Source: Chrysoperla carnea (taxonomy: Eukaryota; Arthropoda; Insecta; Neuroptera; Chrysopidae). From it: a DNA stretch of 64,000 nt. Of the stretch, positions 35,548 through 46,400 are shown piece by piece (within the stretch, counting starts at the first letter, position 1; every line of letters starts with the position of its first letter). The stretch is taken from the NCBI RefSeq assembly GCF_905475395.1, contig NC_058337.1:95536368-95600367 (forward strand). The letters run 5' to 3'. A program made the translations under genes and the position numbers. The notes below the pieces were generated by a model, which searched no databases, was not told the DNA's origin, and worked only from the letters and a program-made list of their open reading frames with translations.

Positions 35548-37189
35548 CTATTTAAATTGTCCAGGCGTAGGACCAAATAAACTATTGCCTTGTTTTGATG
35601 CGGCTCTAGATGGAGCAAACCCTAAAAGTTTTTGTATATTTTGGCGAATAGACATTGTACATAAAATGTATAAAAATATAAAAGAACATTCATAATAATC
35701 ATCTCCTGGTAAATTTCTGTGACTTAAACCTTGAATCCATGATATTGGCATGAATGGTAATTTAGCCACCACTCGCCCATCGAATCTATAATAAAATACT
35801 AATATAAATAATTGTACATTCACTGCCCGATAATTTTAAGTTAGGTCTATATTTTGCTATTTATTGTAGATAAGAATGCACTTCTTCAAACAAAAACTAG
35901 GCCATCGTTATTTTTTGGCCAAAAGAATCCTATTTCAATACTCTTTCGTGTTTTTCAGTATAATTTGTTAAATTAATTTCTATAAAATTTTTTACTTATA
36001 AGTTCGACAAAAAATACTAATCAAAGTTATATAAATTTCAATCTTATCAAGTGAAAACAAACAATTGGCTGAGTTAATTGTTGAAATACCATGCATACAG
36101 TGTTGATTAGTATATCACATTACACATACATACATGTTACACATTCGTAACTGATATCCCCATATAATACATACTATACAATTTACGCCTAATTTGCGCC
36201 CTCACGGATAAACAGTGATGTTAACGAAAAAATGTTTCAAACAAAAGTTGTTTATTTTTTGATAAGGAACATTTTTAACATTTAAACTTTTGTTCTATCT
36301 CTAACGCTTTACAAGATGGGTCCTACGGATTCAAGACCCAATTGACCTATTTTGCTCATTTACGAACTCGACCTCACTTTTTACGTCCTAAGCACGCTGT
36401 AAAAATTTCAGCTTGATATCTCTTTTCGTATTTGAGTTATCGTCTTGACAGTCCATCGGAAATGGACTAATTAGGTGGTTATATGAACACCTATACCAAA
36501 ATTTTTTTCAATGCATCAATATTTTTAAGTGTTACAAACTTGAGACTAAACTTAATATACTATGTATATTTCATATATACGTGATATAAAAATAGATTCC
36601 TACTTTGAGCTGGTGTATCTCTTGTTGGTAATTTCCAAAAATTTGTAAATACCATACAAATTTTCTGACATTTCTCTCATAACTTGCGTTCATATTTCCT
36701 TTAATACGACTGGGTTTCAATACAAATTCCATTGACAATGAGATACTTACATACTGTTAAACATGCTTAAAAGGGCTGTAAATGCAAAACCAATAGCGAA
36801 CATCGATTTCATTTTAACTAGCGACAAATCTCGATTATTATTCTTTAATCTTTCTTCTTCTCTCTCGATTTTCTTCTTATGTTGTTTATCCAATGAATCG
36901 CCATGAGCCTCTTTTCTTTTCTCTACTACAAGGAAGTACAAAAATTTTCAAACAAAATATATCTAATGTGAAAAACAATAAACTTACATCTTTTACTTTG
37001 TCGTTCAACTTCTGCTTTTAATTTTTGATATTTTTCAGTGCGGTATACCATTAACCAAGTTAACCCTTTAAAATTTTAATTTTACTTAAATTTATCTTAT
37101 ATAAGTGTTATGGTTTTGATTTTCTCACCTTCTCCAAGAAGTGCCGTACAAATTGAAATAAATACGATTAACAACGTGTCAGCCCACAT
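35548..37189 (-). CDS. Tmco1: TMCO1, ER calcium-leak/translocon protein
   Basis: Four minus-strand exons join in phase: 37189-37129, 37065-36988, 36925-36751 and 35785-35548, giving 183 residues (human short form 188). An N-terminal helix (ADTLLIVFISICTALLGEG then LTWLMVYRT) is followed by a charged coiled coil (KYQKLKAEVERQSKR to NNNRDLSLVKMK). A second helix follows (SMFAIGFAFTALLSMFNS), then FDGRVVAKLPFMPISWIQGL, a third helix (CSFIFLYILCTMSIRQN) and a Pro/Gly-containing tail ending GPTPGQFK. TMCO1 is a YidC/Oxa1-superfamily ER membrane protein known as the calcium-load-activated calcium channel and as part of a multipass translocon. Intron 3 carries a dispersed repeat. A MITE lies 77 bp upstream of the start codon. 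Confidence 0.98.
36190..36600 (+). repeat. Dispersed repeat family copy 2
   Basis: This is the best-preserved copy of the family at 361-720 and 61500-61710. It runs from CCTCACGGATAAACAGTGATG through ACAAAAGTTGTTTATTTTTT, TTACAAGATGGGTCC and CTCATTTACGAACTCGACCT to ATGGACTAATTAGGTGG and a TATA-rich end. A neighbouring piece at about 36060-36110 (GAGTTAATTGTTGAAATACC) also accompanies copy 3 (about 61245), so it may be part of the element. It lies in TMCO1 intron 3. The superfamily is unknown. Confidence 0.75.
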
Positions 37190-37265
37190 TTTGATATATT
37201 AATTTCGTTACGTTTGTCATAAAAACGAAATGTCAATGCATTTGCTTGAGGTAGATTAGATTATA

Positions 37266-37500
37266 CGGTGTGACTATTCGCACGTATACGGACACGGGTA
37301 CTCGTGTACACGGACACGACGGGTTCTTTGGCCCTTGAATTCATTCTGTAATTCACTGGTATGTCATACTTTTAATGGAATCGAGTTAGCCGGAGTCTTT
37401 GGTTTTTTTGTCTTTTGTGTTCACGCTTTGATCTATGAGCTAAATTTTAAATATGTTATTGGGTACTCGTATTCACGAGTACATGCAAATAGTCACACCG
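37266..37500. mobile_element. MITE, TA-flanked, 5' of TMCO1
   Basis: The left end is CGGTGTGACTATTCGCACGTA and the right end, reverse-complemented, CGGTGTGACTATTTGCATGTA; both abut TA. Inside these, ACTCGTG-containing segments are also inverted. The 235-bp element has no transposase and fits a Tc1/mariner-type MITE. It begins 77 bp upstream of the TMCO1 start codon, so it may overlap that gene's promoter or 5' UTR. Confidence 0.85.
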
Positions 37501-38494
37501 TAAATTATAATACTTATGTATCTGTATTCTTTGATAATATTAAGAAAGTTTGAACGGACACTTTTTTTAAACAGGATGTGAAACTCGTGTGGAAAGGGTA
37601 GCAGGAAAAGACTCCTATCTGGGCGAGGTCTAGTTCTCGGTCGTTGCGTACTTTGAACTACGCATCAGGCTGTCTTTTGTTTTCAATTAGATGAATTTGA
37701 AAGTTATTGAAAATAATTTTTGTGTGAACATCGCTTTCTATCTCGTTCGAAAAGAAGACAGAAGCGTATTACATAGTACCCAAGGACCGATGACTAGATT
37801 CCCGCATAGATAGGCACCGTAAATTCAGCCACGGTCGCTTATAGCTCGACATGGCAGCTTCACGTCCTTGTTATATGGGTTTGTGTATTTATTGTTTACA
37901 TAAAATTAAAAGGCTCACTTTTAAATGTGTGCTCTATAATTTAAAAGACATATATATCAAAGGCAATCAAATTCATTTCAAAATAAAAACTAGTCTATAG
38001 TCGACAAGTTCAAATTGATGAAACATAGAAATACTAGTCGTAAAAATACGTGTGATAGTTCATGCATCTTCCATAAATAGTAAAAAATCATTTACCCTTC
38101 GCTGGATTGAGGAGTGAATTGAGGAAAACTAAGTATATGCCGGAAAAGTAAACTCAGATATATTGAAAATTCAATTTGATTTGAATAAATTAATAAACTT
38201 GTCGCTCATTATTACATTTTGACGCTCATACTTGACGTTGGATATAACTCTATTTTTTTAAGCTATGTGGAAACCTGGTTTGACGCTCAAAGCCAGCGCC
38301 AATCATCACGACTACATCTAATTTGTACCAAAATAATGCCTAATTTATGCCAAGCAGATTGAGGTTAGTCCGGCTGCTTTCTGAACGCTACCATTAAATG
38401 AATACTTGAGTTCATCTGCTTTTGAGATCTGTCAACTGTCAAAAGTATAAAAACGTACGCAATTATTATAAAAAGTATTTACTTTTAAATAAAA
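37501..38494. promoter_or_regulatory. Upstream of UPF0449-like gene
   Basis: 994 bp between the MITE and the small plus-strand gene. It presumably carries that gene's promoter. It includes a moderately GC-rich patch at about 37600-37860 with no recognised feature. Confidence 0.35.
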
Positions 38495-38800
38495 ATGTTT
38501 CGAAAAAAAACTCCAGAAGTACCTCTACCACGGGCGTGTACCTTTACAGTTTCAAATATTATTGAAGATGTTGAGGCTATAATGAAAACAAACTACATCG
38601 AAAATGGTAGGGCTTTTTCAAATATTCCATGTCGTAATGAAAATTGGTGTCAACAAATATCTACATTAACTGAAGCATCAAATTCATTAAAAGAAAAATT
38701 TAATAAAACTCAAGATTTGCATGAACAGTTAATGAGTATTCAAGATGATTTAAAAAATGATATTGAAAAAATAAAAATACAAAGTACAGTTTCATGTTAA
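38495..38800 (+). CDS. Small UPF0449-like coiled-coil protein
   Basis: A single exon of 101 codons. The protein starts MFRKKTPEVPLPRACTFTV, followed by SNIIEDVEAIM. A variable middle and a C-terminal helical stretch follow (ISTLTEASNSLKEKFNKTQ, then LMSIQDDLKNDIEKIK). This layout resembles the UPF0449 family (human C19orf25, about 118 residues): a Pro/basic N-terminus, a TVxxILEDV-like motif, then a coiled coil. Function is unknown in that family. The start has a good context (AAAAATG) and no intron is needed. Codon use matches the neighbouring genes. I am fairly sure it is a real gene and only moderately sure of the family. Confidence 0.6.
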   Translation: MFRKKTPEVPLPRACTFTVSNIIEDVEAIMKTNYIENGRAFSNIPCRNENWCQQISTLTEASNSLKEKFNKTQDLHEQLMSIQDDLKNDIEKIKIQSTVSC

Positions 38801-41800
38801 AATATTTTATTAATCTTTCAAAAATATATATACTTTTTTATATTATAATACTTTTTTTATATTTATTTATATATACGGTATTACATTTAGCTTTGGATCT
38901 CCCATATACAAACAGCAATCTCCTGAAAAACGTGCTTTAATGAACAAAAAAATAAAAATAATAAAATTAAACTTGAAAACTATTTTATATTTGTAAGTTT
39001 TTTAAATGAAAAAAATATTGCAATTAAAACTAATTACCTAAGTTATTGCTAAAAATTTTAGTAATAGAAAGCTTTAGTAAATTTCTTAATTTAATGGTGA
39101 ATGCATTTTCAAGAGGTGTAAATCTATATTAAATCAACACAAGATTTTTCCTAACTGTTTATAATTTTAATGTTTTTCGTTCCTGTAAATTTTGATAAAA
39201 ACAAGGGACCTATTTTATTTAGTTTGTACATTCCACATAATAGTTTATTATAAACTTGCTCAAGGAATATTAAAATGATAAAGCTATGGGTTTGTAAATC
39301 TTCTCTAAAAGTGTAAAATATTAGTAGTGGCGTTTCTAGTGCCGATAAATTGGGTAAAAATGGCATGTACTTTTCCGTTTTTTTTGGACATGAACGATAT
39401 TGACGTAATAGCGTTCATTTTGTTAGCACTAGACTGTTTCATTTCAATTACGATTCATTATTGTTCCAGGCAGACAGTAATAAGTTGGACAAATATATAA
39501 GATATTTGTTATTCATTTTATTACATTAGTTTTTTGACATACTGTCCGAAGCAAAAGGTAATCCATTTTTAAAATCAAGACATGATAAAATTTCCCCGTT
39601 CTCAAATATTTAAGTCAGAAAATATGAAAATTCTGAATGGATGATTGAAAAAGGCTATATCTTGGCAAAAATATCCATTTTCCCCAAAAAGCAGGAAAAT
39701 TCTGAAAACAAAATTAAACTTGAATAAAACGTTATCCAGAAGATTTCTGAGGCCGCTCAATCTAAATTAAATATTGGAAAATGTGAAAATTCAATATTGT
39801 GTTTCGGATAATATAATATTATTTAAGCTTATATGCGCGAAAAACAAGAGATTCGATTACTATTTGTTTTTGTAAGTATAATAATTTACAAGCTATGGCT
39901 CATTGAATGCAGAATAAACGTATGAAGCTCTTAGGTACTCTTGATTGTAAGGCACTAGCTGAAGCAGCGTTTGCCTAGAAGCTTTTTAGTTTCAATTTGT
40001 TCCTTTTGTGTTGAAAACTAAGCATTTATGTTTTAAATTAGCTAATCGGAAAGTCGAAGGGGTCTAATAATTTGTTTACCATATGTTCTCTGTAGACTAG
40101 CTTTTTTTGCGTTTTTGATGTCCCGATGCGTCATTTTTGTTAAAAATTCACAAAACCCAAAATTTTTGAAACAGTTTTTTAAGCATGAATCAATAGCTTT
40201 TCCATTTTAATGTTCTCTGAATATTTTTATAATAACTTCAAATATTATGTAGAATTTTTTCAAAATTTTAAAAGTATGAAATCCAAATATTAATTAATTT
40301 TGAATTTGAGAAAAGATTTCCGTCTCTTATCCTATCGTGTGCTGTACTTCATATGAGCTTTAAAATGTTTGCACTTTTAGCTCTTTAGCTAAATCTAAAC
40401 TAAAAGAGTCACAGTCTCAAATCTAAACTTTCTAGCACCGTCGTTTTTATGTGATTTTTAAAAATTTGACATAAATGTAATTTCTAAATCAGCAGAGATA
40501 TTAGAAAAGAAATTGATTTTTTAGTCAATATGAGATCTACCCAAATGCCACAAATTTCGAAATTTTCAGGAATAATCTTGCGTTGATTTGATTCACGCAT
40601 TGTGCGACAAGCTCGGATCGTTATTCATCGTTTTGTAAATGAATTCACCATTACTACTTTTGTTGTAAAATTTAAGCGAAGTTCTGCAACAGTACTGTTA
40701 GTTTCTGTGTATACATATTATGTAACATACACGTTGAATGCATTAAAACTTACTGCAAAAAACTAGTTTTTGTTATTCAGTTACAAAAGATCATAATTTT
40801 GCAACTAGTTATATTAATAGCTATTTTGATAATCTGTAGGAGTTTAAATATAGTTCGTTATTAACAAATTTTTACTCATGAGCGATAAGAGAATTTTTAC
40901 TCATATGCGAATCATTATGATAATGATGTGTATTTAGGCCGGACTAATGTTAAAAATGACAAAGTTGGATTTCTACGCTCGACGATTTTACTAACATTCG
41001 ATATCCAATTATTTTATGGATAAGAAAAGTAAGGATAATGAATAAATAAACTAACTAAATGTCACGGACCTAAATTTGTTACAATATTGAATTTTTTATC
41101 CGTTTTGAAATGGTCATTAACTGACATGACCATACACCTAAATTTACGCTTGGTTAAAATTCTTCCAAAATAGGCTTTGGTACCATTAAAATTAAAGCTT
41201 TCACGAAAAGTACATGTCAAATTTGAAATCAGCAATGTAGAAATTTATATAAATATAGTTCTTAAAGCTCATGCAACAGAAGAAGGATTGTTCTACGATG
41301 TAATTCTAGAGTTAATATTGAGTAAATAAAAATAAAAACGTAAAGAAAAAGGAAAAATTTCGTGGTATTTTGTCATCAAATATCAAATACAGTGTTCTTA
41401 ATATTTTTCTGGTAAAAGAATTATGTCATCATTTTAGAACTGGGATTTCTGAGTGAAAAGCTGAATTAAGTGATTTTCACAAGTCTCTATTTAAGTAGGT
41501 ATTACATAATTAAGAGAGCGAAACAAATGGTAGTTCCTCGGTGTCGTCCCGTCGCGACTAATGCGTCCTAATTAGCTATAAGCATTTTTTACTGCTCTAT
41601 GCAGCATTTTGTTTATGGAGTAATGTAAATAATGCAGAAATTATTTCTATAGTAATGCTATATGATTGAGATAATTAATTTAGAATGTAAGAAACATGTA
41701 TTTGAAATTTTGTGATAAATCGCCACAAAATTTTAACTTCAACTAATAAAAATGATTTAAAATTCATAATTTGTAGGTAAAGTAAAATGCTTTAAGAAAT

Positions 41801-44800
41801 ATGTAGGATCATAATTTCTTAGCTATAAAAGCATAACAATCATAATTTTCTTACCTGAAGAAACAAATAACCAGATATTTGTATAAATAATAACTTTAGA
41901 AATTACGGGTTAAGTCGAGGGACTGGTCTTATATAAGTGTAACATTCATATTGATTCCAAAAAGAATCTATAAGCCCTACAATATTAAGCACATTTAAAT
42001 TAACGATGGAAAACTACAAATTCTCGAAACCTAAAAATATTTTAAGAATCGAAAGTTTAAAATTACAAAGACGATCTTTATTAAAAGAATTGATTTTTTT
42101 GGTAACTAATTAGCTTCTGGAGAAATAAGATGCAAAAATAAAAAGTTAAAATTTTTATGCAGCTTCTGCTGCTCTAGAAGCAACAACTTTATAGTTAGAA
42201 GCTCATCGCCACCTCTTATTAGTTATATGAACTTGAGTTTATTTTTAAACGATCTTGAAGGACAAGATCAAATTCAAGTCATTAACTAATTACCTCTCAA
42301 AAACCGTACAACTTTATGTACAAAAGCAGTTTTCTTCAGACGATGATTACTCTATAATACGGATTTTCTAAATTAAAAGATTTATTCAGATAAAAATCCA
42401 CAAAATAATTAGAATTCAAATTAATGGTCCTCAAAATTACTAGTGACATTATGGTAATTTTAAGACTTATCAACTGAAGAAAGTGGCTATAAGAAATATA
42501 ATCGTCCAATATGCTGTAATATTTTTGAAAGATTTAATTTTCGGGAATTTTTAGTCTTAACGAAATTTAAAACTAGTTTTCGAATCATCCCTAATTTAAA
42601 AACAATATCGAACTTATTTCTTACCTGTAAATTATCAAATTTAAATATGCATGAAATTCGACATGTTCTAATAAAATAATTTTATTTAAATATCAACAGT
42701 TACATTTGTTTGTTTATTAAACTCTATAATATTGAGTGTATTTTACCAAAATAAAATACAATAAAAGTTGTAAATGGACGGATACTCTAAATTTCTTTCT
42801 TTAAGAAATTGAAATAATTCTTTTTTTGTAAATAAATTTTATTTGGTAATGGTTGTATTTTTATAACCAATTCATACAAATGGTATTATTTTACAAATAC
42901 TTTCTAATTACTAAACTAGACATACTAAATTCTATGATAATTTTCCTACCCAGAACATTTCCTATTGTATTTTATAGTCATTAAATTATTTTTCGATGAT
43001 TTATAGTTTTTTGCCAGTTCCGAAATCCTTTTTATTTGTTTGTAAAAAATTATTATTTAAGATTAATGAAAACTGTATTTCAATTGGAAATGACAGAAAT
43101 TAATCTTGAGATTGATAGCATGATGTTTTTTGTCTGGGTTTTTTAAAAAGCGAGAAATTGTTTTACTATTATCAATGATTGTAATCAGTTTTATCCTGTA
43201 TTCACAGTTTCACGAATTTTACCGCATTGTGTGTATAAAAATAAATTTCTTAATTAATCCTAGTTAAATATTATGTGTGGACCTTTAAAAACTATCAAAT
43301 CAAATTGATTTTCATTATGATCCCTTTATTTGATCTGAATGAGGAAGACGTTATATTCATAGTGTTCCAAGTTATTGTTAAAAACGAGGAACGGTTTTAC
43401 CACATACGAATTTATAAGGGATCTAAGGGAATGGACGTTAACTAAGTTTTTGAATTTAAAATATCTCTGTTTTTGAGAGAAAATTGAAAAACTTTCTCTC
43501 AAAAATTTATGAATTTAGTTCATACCATTTGTTTCTATGCCATTTAGGTAGGTATGTATGGAAGTTTTTCATTTGAAAACTTTGTTTGAATATGTGTTTT
43601 TAATTTGTTTAAATAATTTCTATGTTTTAATAAGATTTCGCCAAGAGTGTTTTGAGTCTCGAAATGGACAAGGTCAAGAAACGAAAGTTCGAAACGTTGG
43701 CTACAGTATTTCAGTCGCTATCCAGTTCCTCTAAGTACATTGAAATAGAAAATAGTAATTACTATTCTATATTATATGACACTATAAGAGGAGCTGTTAA
43801 CTTCATGTTTTATTATAGAAAAGAGTGATAACAGTAAATCATACAATTATATAAAAATATCCTTAAAAACAATTACCAAATAAAATTTTCTTACTATAAA
43901 CACTGTATACAGACTATAATACTAGTCAACAAATTTCGATATTGAAATTGTTATATTCATGCGAAGTAATATATTTTTCTAGATTGTACTTGAAGCACTA
44001 GAAATCGAATCCGATTTTTTAATTGCTCCATCACAGCAGGCTTTCAAGATTTCATTTAAAAACTATTAAGCAAAAAGTTTTTTCCTATATTCTTAATCGT
44101 GTTATATCACAATTCACGAGGTCAGTTTATTGCCCATACCGATTTATGAAATAAAAATATTAGTGTTTTCTTCCCCGTCACTGTAAATTAAACGGATCGC
44201 AATAAGAACGTATTTTAAATATAACGTCAACATTTGTTGCTAAGTGTTAGTGTGCTTTAGCAATATGTGACTGAACATACTCTGACGCTAGGTGTTGCGT
44301 TCAACGCAAGTTTGTAGTATACTCATTGCGTGTTTGGCACAGGGTTCGACGAACTTTAGTAGGGTGGCACAATAGTTCAGTTTAAAATATATTCTTTAGA
44401 ATCACTGAAATTCCATTTCTTTCCAAATGTGCTTCTATACAATCATATTTTTATATATTTTGAATTAATATTTAAAAAAAAATTATATCTTAAATATATT
44501 TTTTTTTATGTTCGGAAACCGTTGGTTCACTGCCTTATTAATGAATGATATATACAAATTTTCATACTTAAATATTGGAAACATTAAAATTTTTAAGAGA
44601 AGCGACAGAATGTTTTGTGGAAAAGTCTATTGTTTGAAATATGGAATTTGAATGAGGAAAAATCGTTAAATTTTGATATAATTTTGCAAGTAGCAATTTC
44701 GAAAGTGAGAATAAAATTTTTCAAAAACCTGACTTGATAGAGCAATTCTGAAACCAGATATGATTTCATCGCGTCAAAAAACCTTTGGAAAAGAGTAATT

Positions 44801-45915
44801 CAATTTCTGTTCAAAAATGTTTATCGACTAATAATAATAATTAGCGAAAAATTGCTGAAACACATTTTTGTGTTAATATTATTGCTTTTCTTTTGATAGA
44901 ATTATTTTAATAAATATATTTTTATAATCAAATATATATATAATTTCTTTTAATGACTAATATTTTCATGTTAAGTAATCATTTATTATCAAGGTCATAT
45001 CAGTTTTAAAAATATTTTGAAACTACAATGTTTAGTACGAAAAAGTAATTAAATTTAGTCACAGACATATAAAATGTATATATATATATATAAATATCCA
45101 GTCATAAAATTTGATTCTATAAACCTTATATAATAAAGTTCCAAATTTGTCTTAAAACGATGGAATGGTTTAGTTCCATGAATAAAGTCATGTTTAAAAT
45201 ATGTTTTTTAATTTGTTTGACTAAGTTTTAAACATATTTCAATACATTTCATTAAAAAAAATACCAAAGTGATCAATTAAGTAATTTTTTAAAATAAAAT
45301 TGGGACGCTTTCTAATATTTCGAAAAAACTTAAAAATAAAAAATAATCATCACAGAAACTATGACCAATGAGCTTTCCAAACACGAAAAAGCTTTTTAAT
45401 AACATCAACAAAAAAATATGGCGACTATAAGCGATCATTTTGTTGTGTATTATTTCAGGGTATCACTGAAATTACAGTTGGATATTGTAATATTTTACTC
45501 CGCAATATAGTGGAATAAATAATTTTATATAAAAAACGCGAATTGTCTCCTGGCCGATAATTTCTTAGCGTATTCAGTGATCACCATTTAGCTCACAAAT
45601 TTTTATTAGTTTAATTACAATTGTATCTTCCGCTTTATTAAAGAAATTTTAGTACTTTAGTAGCTCCACGTGAAACTCTTATTTTGTCCGATATATAAAT
45701 ATAAATTTAGTTCATTAAAATATGCTATGGTTTAACTTAAATTTGTGATTGTATCGTGTATCGAAAGAAGCTCTAAGACAAACTAATGATGATGCATAAT
45801 AATTATTTATAAATAATATTGATCAATTTGATGTTTATAAAATTAAAATTTTGAAAATACCACAACCAAATAATATGCGCCCAGAAGAAGAATAGTTGTA
45901 AGTAATGAAGACACA
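38801..45915. other. 7.1-kb gene-poor stretch
   Basis: No exon with convincing protein similarity and no open frame above 71 codons is present here. The sequence is AT-rich. I could not define any complete mobile element in it by inspection. A TA microsatellite lies near 45075-45092. Convergent 3' UTRs of the UPF0449-like gene and TMEM268 occupy its two ends. It may hold non-coding RNA or old repeats that I cannot recognise. Confidence 0.5.
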
Positions 45916-46119
45916 TTAAGATTGATCAGGTAAAGAGCATAGTTTGGCAAAAGTTAACTTGCCTTTTGGTTTATAATGTAGATGTTCTTCAACAAATTGA
46001 CATGGACATTGTATTTTAGGGCAATGTCGTGCCGGTTTTGAAGGAAAGGTAATTAAACCACGTACAGCTCTCTTGCCCCACCGTGCTGCGTATCGTAGAT
46101 GGAGTAGCGTTGCCCTTTC
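45916..46119 (-). CDS. Tmem268: TMEM268 alternative last exon B
   Basis: Directly after an AG acceptor (46121-46120) an open frame of 67 codons plus stop begins ERATLLHLRYAARWGKR and continues to CPKIQCPCQFVEEHLHYKP, ending at a TAA at 45918-45916. It is clearly homologous to exon A (46640-46401), which reads GRAEQLFLRYLQRWGKD and later ALCPCQYAEGILLSKP. Both exons start in phase 0, so either can follow exon 3. This is either a mutually exclusive last exon or a decaying duplicate. Conservation of the RYxxRWGK and CPCQ cores without a stop favours function. Confidence 0.7.
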   Translation of the reverse strand, partial: ERATLLHLRYAARWGKRAVRGLITFPSKPARHCPKIQCPCQFVEEHLHYKPKGKLTFAKLCSLPDQS

Positions 46120-46400
46120 CTAAGGCCAAATTACATTACTTTGTACTTTTTTGTTTGTTAAAATATTACAATTTTTATAATCTAACAATAATAAAGTTTT
46201 TAAGTGTGCAAAGTAACAATTTGAGTCATATAATATTATGATACGAAAAGCAATGAATGGAAGGCGTGACATGACGAAACTTTTCACTTTTAATGATGAA
46301 CATTTATTTACAAAAGCAAACCGTTTATGGAGAGAAGTTATTTGAAGCGAGTGATGTGTAATTTTGCCTTGAATTAAAAAGATCAACGCCACCAATTTTG

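Noticed and set aside
43664-43826. Short frame starting MDKVKKRKFETLATVFQSL
   Set aside because: Only about 54 codons in the gene-poor region; an overlapping frame is equally open and neither matches a family I know.
46120-46395. 91-codon minus-strand frame between TMEM268 exons A and B
   Set aside because: It is the intron sequence between the two last exons; no domain, and composition fits AT-rich non-coding DNA.
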